Part shown: one piece after another, positions 17,071 to 25,458 of the stretch
Layout of the letters: every line of letters begins with the position of its first letter
Position numbering within the stretch: the stretch's first letter is position 1
Assembly (NCBI RefSeq): GCF_009801115.1
Contig: NZ_VTOL01000007.1
Location: forward strand, 248,001-312,000
DNA from: Dyadobacter sp. 3J3
GTDB lineage: Bacteria; Bacteroidota; Bacteroidia; Cytophagales; Spirosomataceae
DNA: 64,000 nucleotides
Direction: 5' to 3'
The notes under the pieces: generated by a model
What the model saw: the letters and a program-made list of their open reading frames with translations, nothing else
Database searches by the model: none
What the model was told of the DNA's origin: nothing
Program-made: the position numbers and the translations under genes

Positions 17071-20000
17071 TTAAAATCCAAGATTTACCCCGAATGTCCA
17101 GCTTCTTGTAATTGGATAGTTTCCTACGTCTATACCGAAGTTTGTATCTGCATTTCCGCCTACACCCGGATCAAGCCCTTTGTATTTGGTTGCAGTGAAC
17201 AAGTTATTTGTAGAAGCATAAATTCTCAGTTTAGACATTTTCAGTCTACCCAGGATATGGCTTGGAAGCGTATACCCCAAAGTGATATTCTGCATACGGA
17301 AGAAAGAACCATTTTCTATATAAAAGCTGTTGGATTGTGTGTTCGTACTAAAATTTGAAGCCGATTCAAAAATTGGAGTTTGCGTATTCGTATGGTCTGG
17401 CAACCATGAATCCTTAACCCTTGAACTTACAGCCGCACCCGTAAATGACGGATAGAAATCTGTAAACCATTTGGATACGTTAAAAATCTTGTTACCAATC
17501 GAGGTATACATGTAAGTAGCGACATCAAATCCTTTGTAAGTTAACTTGATGTTGATACCACCCGTAAATTTAGGTACCGGACTACCAAGGAAAGTTCTGT
17601 CATCTGCATCAATTTTACCGTCCTTATTAAGATCGACATAACGGAAACGGCCTGGTGCAGCTCCATCCTGTGTAGGTGCAGCATCCACTTCGGCTTTATC
17701 CTTATATAGACCTTCAACCTTATACCCATAGAAAGAGGAAATAGAATGTCCAATCTGGTTTCTAATCGGGTTAATTCCACGGAAACCTGGATTTACAGAT
17801 GAAAGATAACTAATGCCAGGTGCTAGAGATTCGATATTGTTTTTAAGCACACCGGCCGTAAAATTCAACTCATAACCCAAATCATTCGTAACTTTTCCAC
17901 GATTAATGATCTGTAAATCAATACCCTTATTTGACATTTTACCCACGTTGACCGAAGGTGCAGATGCTTTGTAACCAGCTGTTGCTGTAACCGGCACCTG
18001 GAACAACAAATCTTTGGTATCTTTTTGCCAGAAATCGATTATTACATCAAATTTACCTTTGAAGAATGTTCCGTCAATACCGATGTTTTTGGTGATACTG
18101 GTTTCCCATTTAGCATTTTTGTTACCAATACGAGTCCGGTAATATCCCTCCATTGCGCTGGTATTCGTTCCGTTAAGGTCGTATGCTGATTCTGCAATAT
18201 TTGCTCCATATAAACTGTACTGGTTATTAGGATCCACGTTATTTGAGTTACCCATCAAACCATAACCTCCACGAATTTTAAGCTCCGTAATGAAAGGAAT
18301 ATTTTTCATGAATTGCTCAGAAGATAAGCGCCATGCTGCAGAGAACGCAGGAAATACACCATAACGGTTGTTTGAACCAAATCTTGAAGATCCATCGCGC
18401 CTTACAACACCTGTCACGATATATTTATCATTGAAGGTGTAGTTCGCACGGGCAAAAAGCGAGTAGAAATTAACCCCTTTATAATAATCACTGTTAGAAA
18501 TTTTAGAACTAACATTGGTCATACTGATATAATTGATATCGGTAGAGAATGGATTCAAACCCGAAGAAGACTGGTTTTTACCGGCACCTGTATTCAGAGC
18601 TTCCTGTCCCAAAAGTACATCAAGCGTATGACGACCGAATTGTTTTTTATAGTTTAATGTATTGGTCAATGTCCAGCTTAAACGATTGCCAGAACCTTCA
18701 TTGTAACCAAATGCAGAGTTATTTTCAGAGTTTTCGTATTGCAACCGGCTATATCCCTTGTTGCTGTAAGTTGTATATTGAGCTCCAAGACTTGAACGGA
18801 AGGTCAAACCATGAATGATATCCAGCTCAGCATAAAAGTTACCAAAACCTTGTCCTGAAAATCCTTTATTATTGGCAAGTCCGTCACGTGCAGCAACCGG
18901 ATTACGAGGGTTATTAAAGCCTTTTGCCGCCGTTCCCGCATAGCCACCAAATTCGTCATAAATAGGTATAATGGAAGGCATACGGAAAGCAGAAAGAATA
19001 TCATTTTCATCCGCCGATACACCTTGTCCACCGCTACCGCCGCTTTGACCTAATACCTGTAAATAAGTAAACTGTGCATTTTGGCCAATTCTCAGGTTTT
19101 TCAAAACATCAAACTCGGTATTTACACGAAAAGCATAACGTTTAAAACCATTGTTGGAAAGAATACCTTGCTGATCCTGAACGCTAAATCCGGTATAGTA
19201 TCTGCTGGTTTCCGATCCTCCTGAAAATCCAAGAGAATGTCTCTGGATGGGTGCAACACGTGTAATGGCATCATACCAGTCAGTTCCCTGCTTATTCGCT
19301 TTTACAACCTGATAAATTGAACCTCTTGTAGGATCAACATTGTATTTCAATTTTTCCGCCGCAAGATCAAGCGTTCCGATTACACCTGTTTTTCCTCCAA
19401 CATTTATATAATCAGGTAAAACTGGTGTATTTCCATTCCCGTATTGTCCACTCGCAATGCTTGAGAAATTCGGAGCTCTGTTTTCCTGGAAACCATTGTT
19501 ACGTTCAGCCTGCCATGTCCAATCCGCCTGCTCCTGAGGATTTAACATACTCTGGCCTTTTCCTGGGGTTGTAAATCCCGCAAGACCGTCATATGTAACA
19601 GTCAATTTTTTTGCTTTTTTTGTTCCTTTTTTAGTCGTGTAAACAATTACACCATTCGCTGCACGTGCTCCATATATAGAGGCCGCCGCCGCATCCTTAA
19701 GAACCGTTGTTGATTCAATATCATCAGGATTCAGGAAATCAGTAGAACCCGTTGGTACACCATCAACAATATACAAAGGTTCATTACCACCAAAAGCACC
19801 AAATCCACGTACACGGATCTGGCTGGTCGTACCCGGCTGACCGTTCGTGATTACTGTTACCCCGGCAACTCTACCCTGAAGCTGTTGTTCTACGTTCCCC
19901 GAAGGAGAAGCCGTAAGGTCTTTTGATTTTACTGTAGAAACTGCACCCGTTGTTTCCCTGCGGCTATCAACTGTGTAACCTGTTACGATGACCTCTTCCA

Positions 20001-20322
20001 AAGCGGATACGTCATCTTCCAATTTAATATTGATTACACTTTGATTTCCCACATTGACTTCCTGGGTTTTATACCCAACAAAGCTTACTACTAGTACGTC
20101 TGTATTTGATTTTACATTAATGGTGAATTCGCCATCACCATTGGTGTTTGTTCCCAGTTGAGAACCTTTTAAAACCACAGTAGCTCCTGGAATTCCGCCA
20201 CCTGCCACGTCGATGATTTTACCGCTTACCTTGCGTTCCTGGGCCATTGCAAGAATGGATGAAAAGCTCAGAAATAAACAGCATACTAAGCTCCGGACGG
20301 AGCTCGCGTAGATTTTTTTCAT
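17071..20322 (-). CDS. SusC/RagA family TonB-dependent outer-membrane receptor
   Basis: The 1083-residue product has a signal peptide (A-M-A-Q end), a carboxypeptidase-regulatory-like domain (about residues 30-105), a plug with E-E-V-I-V-T-G-Y and L-Q-G-R-V-A-G-V, the SusC hallmark V-L-K-D-A-A-A-A-S-I-Y-G-A-R-A-A-N-G-V, and a C-terminal barrel ending in T-F-G-V-N-L-G-F. With the SusD downstream it forms an uptake complex. It is unlike the SusC at 160-3273 outside shared motifs, so the two pairs probably serve different substrates. Confidence 0.96.
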   Translation of the reverse strand: MKKIYASSVRSLVCCLFLSFSSILAMAQERKVSGKIIDVAGGGIPGATVVLKGSQLGTNTNGDGEFTINVKSNTDVLVVSFVGYKTQEVNVGNQSVINIKLEDDVSALEEVIVTGYTVDSRRETTGAVSTVKSKDLTASPSGNVEQQLQGRVAGVTVITNGQPGTTSQIRVRGFGAFGGNEPLYIVDGVPTGSTDFLNPDDIESTTVLKDAAAASIYGARAANGVIVYTTKKGTKKAKKLTVTYDGLAGFTTPGKGQSMLNPQEQADWTWQAERNNGFQENRAPNFSSIASGQYGNGNTPVLPDYINVGGKTGVIGTLDLAAEKLKYNVDPTRGSIYQVVKANKQGTDWYDAITRVAPIQRHSLGFSGGSETSRYYTGFSVQDQQGILSNNGFKRYAFRVNTEFDVLKNLRIGQNAQFTYLQVLGQSGGSGGQGVSADENDILSAFRMPSIIPIYDEFGGYAGTAAKGFNNPRNPVAARDGLANNKGFSGQGFGNFYAELDIIHGLTFRSSLGAQYTTYSNKGYSRLQYENSENNSAFGYNEGSGNRLSWTLTNTLNYKKQFGRHTLDVLLGQEALNTGAGKNQSSSGLNPFSTDINYISMTNVSSKISNSDYYKGVNFYSLFARANYTFNDKYIVTGVVRRDGSSRFGSNNRYGVFPAFSAAWRLSSEQFMKNIPFITELKIRGGYGLMGNSNNVDPNNQYSLYGANIAESAYDLNGTNTSAMEGYYRTRIGNKNAKWETSITKNIGIDGTFFKGKFDVIIDFWQKDTKDLLFQVPVTATAGYKASAPSVNVGKMSNKGIDLQIINRGKVTNDLGYELNFTAGVLKNNIESLAPGISYLSSVNPGFRGINPIRNQIGHSISSFYGYKVEGLYKDKAEVDAAPTQDGAAPGRFRYVDLNKDGKIDADDRTFLGSPVPKFTGGINIKLTYKGFDVATYMYTSIGNKIFNVSKWFTDFYPSFTGAAVSSRVKDSWLPDHTNTQTPIFESASNFSTNTQSNSFYIENGSFFRMQNITLGYTLPSHILGRLKMSKLRIYASTNNLFTATKYKGLDPGVGGNADTNFGIDVGNYPITRSWTFGVNLGF

Positions 20323-20354
20323 ACTTTTTGTTAGGTTAATTAATAATGAACTTC

Positions 20355-20362
20355 CAAATTTA
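20355..20362 (-). promoter_or_regulatory. Possible -7 box for the SusC-SusD unit
   Basis: The minus strand reads TAAATTTG, a perfect TAnnTTTG box about 33 bp before the SusC start codon. No clear TTG lies at the expected -33 distance, so the unit may need an activator or the match may be chance. Confidence 0.35.
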
Positions 20363-20458
20363 TAATTATTAAGTCATTTTTTTTACTTATTTGAATTTTT
20401 ATTTTTATTTATTGAAAAAATATAAATATATGTATCAAAATAAGATCATTTAAGTAAA

Positions 20459-20492
20459 TTGATGAAATATTAATCACCAAAAGTTACATTTG
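20459..20492 (+). promoter_or_regulatory. Promoter of the haem-motif VCBS gene
   Basis: TTG at 20459-20461, a 23-bp spacer and TACATTTG at 20485-20492 on the plus strand. The spacer is at the long end of the accepted range. The leader to the ATG at 20570 would be about 70 nt. Confidence 0.5.
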
Positions 20493-20569
20493 ATATAAAA
20501 ATATTAATAGCAAAAAAAAAATCACTATTCTCTATTTCCCTCTTACCGCATAATTTCTACCAGCAAGCA

Positions 20570-22105
20570 ATGTTAATTACCAATACCTCTAAAAATATTT
20601 ATATATTTTTTTCTCTGATTTTTGTCGTATCAACTGGCTGTGAACGGAACGTTGGGGACAATACGCTGGCTCAAAGTGAGGCTCTTGCAAAACTCAGGTG
20701 CACAAGTTGCCATATGTTCCCTGACCCGTCTTTACTGGATAAAAAAACCTGGCGGGATGGAATTATGCCGGCCATGGCAGAACATTTTGGAATCGAGGTA
20801 TTACAGGGCAATGTTTATCTGCCTCATAAAAATTCGACATTATCAATCAAGGAATGGCATGGAATACTCAGGTATTACGAGACTCTGGCACCCGATTCGC
20901 TTAAACCGGAAACATCCCAGGATAAAATAAGTGACTGGGCTGTTTTCAAATTAAAAACCCCTGATCCGGATTCCTCACAGGTTGCCGCCACAATTATGAC
21001 GGGCATCAACCCCAAAGAGAAAAAAATCTTTACCAGCAGCCTGAATTATTCTGCGTTGTTTGAATGGAACACTTTACTAAAACCTTCACTGGTAACAGAG
21101 TTATCTACATCTGCTGTGGATATAAACTTCCCCGAACATGGTCCATTTGAGAGTATCATCACATGCATGGGTGGAATGCGTGCATTGGATAATACAAAAG
21201 GTGATGTTATTGGAATAACTGACAAGAAGGGCTCACAGAATGTCAACATAGCAAAGGATTTGATAAGACCAATACAAACACAAGTTCTGGATTATAACAA
21301 GGACGGCTTAACGGATTATCTCGTTTGTAGCTTCGGACACAATTTTGGAGGATTGTATATATTGCAACAGCTTCCGGATAAGTCATTCAAAAGAGTCACA
21401 GTCCGCGAAGTTCCCGGTTCAACCCAATCCGTCATTGTAGATTTCAATAAGGATGGCTGGCCTGATATTATGACATTATTTGCTCATGCAAATGAAGGAA
21501 TCTGGCTTTTTATAAATGACAAAAAGGGAGGATTTGTTGAAAAAAATATCCTTCGTTTCCCACCGGTTTTTGGATCCAGCAGTTTCCAGTTGATCGATAT
21601 AAATAAAGACGGAAGACAGGATATTATTTACACAGCCGGTGATAACAGCGATTATTCAAGAATTTTAAAGCCCTATCACGGACTTTACGTTTTTCTGAAT
21701 AAAGAGGGTAAAAATAAAGGAAGCTTTCATTTTGAAAAATCCTACTTTTCTCAGTTAAATGGTGCTACAAAAGCCATGGCGGCAGATTTTGACAAAGATG
21801 GCGACATCGATATTGCCACAATAGCATTCTTTTCCGATTTTAAATCCAAGCCATATGATACGTTCACGTATTTCGAAAACGAAACGAAAACCGGATTAAA
21901 GTTCAAAGCTCATAGTATCCCGATTTCTGATAAAGGAAGATGGATTTGTATGGATGTAAATGATTATGACGGCGACGGCGATATGGATATTGTTCTGGGA
22001 AATTACTCCAAAGGATTCATGAACCAGGAAAATTTAAAACCGGATTGGAATGTTCATTTGCCATTTGTTGTCCTACAAAACACTGTTGTAATGGTTAAGG
22101 ATTAA
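20570..22105 (+). CDS. Lipoprotein with c-type haem motif and VCBS/FG-GAP repeats
   Basis: The 511-residue product has a lipoprotein signal (V-V-S-T-G-C, Cys24), then C-T-S-C-H at residues 44-48, a CxxCH covalent haem c site, followed by M-F-P-D-P, which may supply the Met ligand. From about residue 230 come D-x-N-x-D-G repeats (D-Y-N-K-D-G-L-T-D, D-F-N-K-D-G-W-P-D, D-I-N-K-D-G-R-Q-D, D-F-D-K-D-G-D-I-D) of the VCBS propeller type. It is divergent from the SusC gene and shares its 247-bp intergenic region. The final codons (V-K-D-stop) lie inside a heptamer repeat array, so its original C-terminus may have been altered. Confidence 0.88.
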   Translation: MLITNTSKNIYIFFSLIFVVSTGCERNVGDNTLAQSEALAKLRCTSCHMFPDPSLLDKKTWRDGIMPAMAEHFGIEVLQGNVYLPHKNSTLSIKEWHGILRYYETLAPDSLKPETSQDKISDWAVFKLKTPDPDSSQVAATIMTGINPKEKKIFTSSLNYSALFEWNTLLKPSLVTELSTSAVDINFPEHGPFESIITCMGGMRALDNTKGDVIGITDKKGSQNVNIAKDLIRPIQTQVLDYNKDGLTDYLVCSFGHNFGGLYILQQLPDKSFKRVTVREVPGSTQSVIVDFNKDGWPDIMTLFAHANEGIWLFINDKKGGFVEKNILRFPPVFGSSSFQLIDINKDGRQDIIYTAGDNSDYSRILKPYHGLYVFLNKEGKNKGSFHFEKSYFSQLNGATKAMAADFDKDGDIDIATIAFFSDFKSKPYDTFTYFENETKTGLKFKAHSIPISDKGRWICMDVNDYDGDGDMDIVLGNYSKGFMNQENLKPDWNVHLPFVVLQNTVVMVKD

Positions 22106-22240
22106 TTGTTAATGGTTAATGTTTAAGGGTTAATGATTCAGGGAGCGAACACTAAGTTGTATTATGATTATTGTTGTAAAAAATCAAAGAAGTAACTCGC
22201 CACTCCCATTAACAATTAACCCTTAACAATTAACCATTAA
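22095..22240. repeat. Inverted arrays of 7-bp TTAANNN repeats (copy 2)
   Basis: The left arm is seven consecutive heptamers (22095-22143): TTAAGGA, TTAATTG, TTAATGG, TTAATGT, TTAAGGG, TTAATGA, TTCAGGG. The right arm (22206-22240) holds five inverted heptamers: CCATTAA, CAATTAA, CCCTTAA, CAATTAA, CCATTAA. They are separated by 62 bp and lie between two convergent genes. The stop codon of the plus-strand gene (22103-22105) falls inside the second heptamer, so the array overlaps coding sequence. The arms could pair and act as a two-way transcription barrier. Confidence 0.8.
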
Positions 22241-22242
22241 AA

Positions 22243-23379
22243 TTAGTCCTCTCTTTTCCAATCAGCTGGCAGTAAAGTTGAATATCTGTCATTCCCTAAA
22301 AATCCGGCGATTTCAAATCCCATGGGCATTACAACCCAGCCCTGGGGCGTGATCACGGCATATCCCTGGGGAAATTTGATTTGGGTATAAGCATAGGGCA
22401 TATCGTTGTAAGGAGAACTTCCGTGTTTTTTGATATAAAAAACTTCCAACATCGTTCTTGATACAACCAGTCTTTCTGTGGATAATTCTCCGTCCCGGAT
22501 GAGCCTGTCTCCACGAACCTGTTCAATGCGGTTGTGAACGTTATTTGTGATATAATTGTATCCGTTCATACTTCTTACAGAACGAAACATTCTTAAAGAA
22601 TCAGGAATTTCCTGAAACACCTTGAATCCGTTTTCCTGTAGACTATCCGAAACCATACTTGCGAGCAAATGTTTTAGTGAGCCCTGGTATGCATTCACCT
22701 GATTTCTTCGCCAAAGATTCTTTTGAACCGAGTCTTTTGGTGTTAACAACTGAAAACGTGTACTGCCACCATAGTATACCTTTCCTTCATAATAATCAAA
22801 GTCGTCCAGATCCTGGAAAATTTTGTAGCCCAGCGCATTGTTTTCAATAATCAGCGCACCGGTTGTTTGTGCGCTCAAATGGCCGTTATCGTCGAGAGAA
22901 ATTCGAAGAACTTCCGGATTTAAAATTTTGCAGAGTTTGGCAAAAGGAGATTTGCCCAATAATTCCCTGGTGATAATCGCCAGATGTTTTTCACGTTTTT
23001 TATTTTTCCTGGCGTAAATCGTCACGCCGCCCAGCTGCATACCTTCAATCAGCTTAAACTGAACAGTTTTTAAGCCTGGTTGTTCAAATCTTAAAGTTTG
23101 TTTTACTGTTTCATAACCCAAAAAAGACACCGCCATTTCAATATTACCAATCGTCAGGCCTGTCAATCTGTAATTACCGTTTTCATCCGCATTTGTACCA
23201 ATCGTAGAATTATTTACAAAAACGTTAGCAAAAGGCAGTGGTTTGCCCGTTTTTCCATCTGTAACTTTTCCGGTAAGTACAACCGCATTATTTTGCTGAG
23301 CATTGGAGATTATGATGATAAAGCTAAAAAGGAAGCTTAATAAAAAGAATCTCTGAAAAAAAGATGGATAACGAAACAT
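22243..23379 (-). CDS. Carboxypeptidase-D regulatory-like domain protein, secreted
   Basis: The 378-residue product has a long hydrophobic signal peptide ending at S-N-A-Q and one CarboxypepD_reg-like Ig domain (V-V-L-T-G-K-V-T-D-G-K-T-G-K-P-L-P-F-A-N-V ... G-Y-E-T-V). About 260 residues of unknown, Tyr- and Arg-rich sequence follow, without a TonB plug or barrel. It may be a periplasmic or outer-membrane anchored protein. I do not recognise the C-terminal part. The gene is convergent with the haem-VCBS gene and has a -7 box upstream. Confidence 0.8.
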   Translation of the reverse strand: MFRYPSFFQRFFLLSFLFSFIIIISNAQQNNAVVLTGKVTDGKTGKPLPFANVFVNNSTIGTNADENGNYRLTGLTIGNIEMAVSFLGYETVKQTLRFEQPGLKTVQFKLIEGMQLGGVTIYARKNKKREKHLAIITRELLGKSPFAKLCKILNPEVLRISLDDNGHLSAQTTGALIIENNALGYKIFQDLDDFDYYEGKVYYGGSTRFQLLTPKDSVQKNLWRRNQVNAYQGSLKHLLASMVSDSLQENGFKVFQEIPDSLRMFRSVRSMNGYNYITNNVHNRIEQVRGDRLIRDGELSTERLVVSRTMLEVFYIKKHGSSPYNDMPYAYTQIKFPQGYAVITPQGWVVMPMGFEIAGFLGNDRYSTLLPADWKRED

Positions 23380-23418
23380 TATATGACGGATAACTAACGG
23401 GTTAAGTGCTTTTCAACT

Positions 23419-23426
23419 CAAAGATA
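23419..23426 (-). promoter_or_regulatory. -7 box upstream of the 378-aa secreted protein gene
   Basis: The minus strand reads TATCTTTG, a perfect TAnnTTTG match about 40 bp before the ATG. The -33 element is not evident. It lies between that gene and the pgm terminator, where a promoter is expected. Confidence 0.5.
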
Positions 23427-23487
23427 AATCAGGAGTTTGGAATCTTCATCCTGATACCGATAATGTTGGCGGTCTGTTGCAAAAGAA

Positions 23488-23521
23488 AATTCCAACCGGA
23501 AAATATTTTCCGGTTGGAATT
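23488..23521 (-). terminator. Terminator of the phosphoglucomutase gene
   Basis: A perfect 34-bp palindrome with a GC core (CCAACCGG / CCGGTTGG) lies about 25 bp past the pgm stop, with a T-rich tract next on the minus strand. Confidence 0.85.
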
Positions 23522-23544
23522 CCTATATCTCGGTAAAAGAAGAT

Positions 23545-25308
23545 TTATTTCAATCCCAACTCCTCACCAATCGCCTTTACTTTTTCTTTCAATCCGGCAT
23601 AAACGCTATCGAAATCCTCTTTGCTTTCAAGCTCAGCACGAACGCCTACGTAGAATTTAATCTTCGGTTCTGTTCCGGAAGGTCGGCAAGTGAATTTAGT
23701 ACCGTCGACCGTGAAGAATTGAAGCACGTTTGATGATTCAATTCCCATTTCACCAGATGGAATTTCCGTTGTTATACCTGATGTAAAATCGGTAGTTGTC
23801 AATGCTTTGTAATCATCCATACGGATCACTTCAGAACCTGCCAGCGTTTTTGGCGGATTGGCGCGGAAGTCAGCCATCATTTGCTGAATTTCTTCTGCAC
23901 CTGTTTTTCCTTTTTTGGTTAATGAAATAAGTCCTTCATAATAGAATCCGAATTTCTTATAAATTTCAATCAGCATATCAAAAAGACTCAAACCTTTGTC
24001 TTTTGCATAAGCCGTTAATTCCGCAATCATGGCGCAGGAAGCGATCGCATCCTTATCACGAACAGCATCACCGATCAGATAACCATAACTTTCTTCACCG
24101 CCACCGATAAATTGTTCAATACCTTCTTTCTCACGAATTACCTGAGCAATGTATTTGAAACCGGTTAATGTATTATAGCATTTCACGTCATAAGACGCAG
24201 CCATTTTATCAATCAGATCTGTTGTTACAATTGTTTTACAAACAAACTGCGTTCCGGTTAATTTTCCGGCATCTTTCCATGCGTTCAAAAGATAGTAAAT
24301 CAGAACACTTGCAGTTTGGTTACCATTCAAAAGCTGAATTTCGCCATGATGGTTTTTGGCTGCGATACCAACTCTGTCCGCGTCAGGATCTGTTCCTAAA
24401 ACAAGATCAGCATCAATTTCTTTTGCCTTGTTAACGGCCATTGACATCGCTTCGCTTTCTTCCGGGTTTGGATAAACAACGGTTGGAAACTGGCCATTAC
24501 CGTTTGGTTCTGCCTGTTCTTCAATCACCGTAACCGATTCAAAACCCATTTTTTTCAATAACTGTGGAACAAGTGTAACACCGGTTCCATGCAAAGGCGT
24601 ATAGACGATCTTTAAATCTTTCTGACGGGCAATTGCATCTTTTGAAATCGAAAGTGAGAGAATATGATCAAGATATTTTTCATCAATATCAGCTCCGATT
24701 TTGATAACTTTTGAAGGATCTCCCACAAACTTGATATCATCAATGGATTTGATCGCGTTTACTTCATCAATAATATTGGAATCATGAGGAGCCACAACCT
24801 GTGAGCCATCGTTCCAGTAAGCCTTATATCCGTTGTATTCTTTCGGATTGTGCGATGCCGTAACTACCACACCACTCTGACATCCCAGTTGACGGATTGC
24901 AAAAGAAAGCTCAGGCGTTGGGCGAAGCGCTTCAAAAAGATAAACAGTAATTCCGCTTGCAGAAAAAATATCCGCGATAATTTGGGAAAACTCATCTGAT
25001 TTTATGCGGCTGTCATACGCAATGGCTACTTTGATTTCCTGATTTGGAAACGCTTTGTTCAGATAATTCGCTAAACCCTGCGTTGCAGTACCAACGGTGT
25101 AGCGGTTCATGCGGTTTGAACCTACACCGATTAATCCACGTAAACCACCCGTGCCAAATTCAAGATCCTTGTAAAATGCGTCAGTAAGTTCAGTATCATT
25201 TCCTTCGTCAATCAATTGTTGAATTGATTGTTTGGTATCAATATCGTAATCGCCTTCAAGCCAGGTATTTACTTTGGCAAGAACAGTAGGATCTAATTGT
25301 GCGGTCAT
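23545..25308 (-). CDS. Phosphoglucomutase/phosphomannomutase family phospho-sugar mutase
   Basis: The 587-residue cytoplasmic enzyme interconverts hexose 1- and 6-phosphates. Visible motifs are the phosphoserine loop V-V-V-T-A-S-H-N-P-K-E-Y-N-G (near residue 145), the metal loop G-T-D-P-D-A-D-R-V-G, the sugar-binding G-G-G-E-E-S-Y-G, and the phosphate-binding R-P-S-G-T-E-P-K-I-K-F-Y. The length and the long linkers match the PGM2-like branch rather than the 450-residue GlmM branch. It would feed glucose-1-phosphate to glycan and polysaccharide synthesis. A terminator follows, and the next gene upstream is 150 bp away. Confidence 0.94.
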   Translation of the reverse strand: MTAQLDPTVLAKVNTWLEGDYDIDTKQSIQQLIDEGNDTELTDAFYKDLEFGTGGLRGLIGVGSNRMNRYTVGTATQGLANYLNKAFPNQEIKVAIAYDSRIKSDEFSQIIADIFSASGITVYLFEALRPTPELSFAIRQLGCQSGVVVTASHNPKEYNGYKAYWNDGSQVVAPHDSNIIDEVNAIKSIDDIKFVGDPSKVIKIGADIDEKYLDHILSLSISKDAIARQKDLKIVYTPLHGTGVTLVPQLLKKMGFESVTVIEEQAEPNGNGQFPTVVYPNPEESEAMSMAVNKAKEIDADLVLGTDPDADRVGIAAKNHHGEIQLLNGNQTASVLIYYLLNAWKDAGKLTGTQFVCKTIVTTDLIDKMAASYDVKCYNTLTGFKYIAQVIREKEGIEQFIGGGEESYGYLIGDAVRDKDAIASCAMIAELTAYAKDKGLSLFDMLIEIYKKFGFYYEGLISLTKKGKTGAEEIQQMMADFRANPPKTLAGSEVIRMDDYKALTTTDFTSGITTEIPSGEMGIESSNVLQFFTVDGTKFTCRPSGTEPKIKFYVGVRAELESKEDFDSVYAGLKEKVKAIGEELGLK

Positions 25309-25458
25309 AATTAAATTGAAAGATTGTTTTCAGAAACAGTTAGTTTTAAATAAGCCGTTACCGGCAAAACAACAGTACTACGCTGTGCTTTGGATAAAGA
25401 CTAAAAATATCGTTCTCAGTTGAGTAATTAAAAATATAAAAGTAAAAATAATCCGGAA

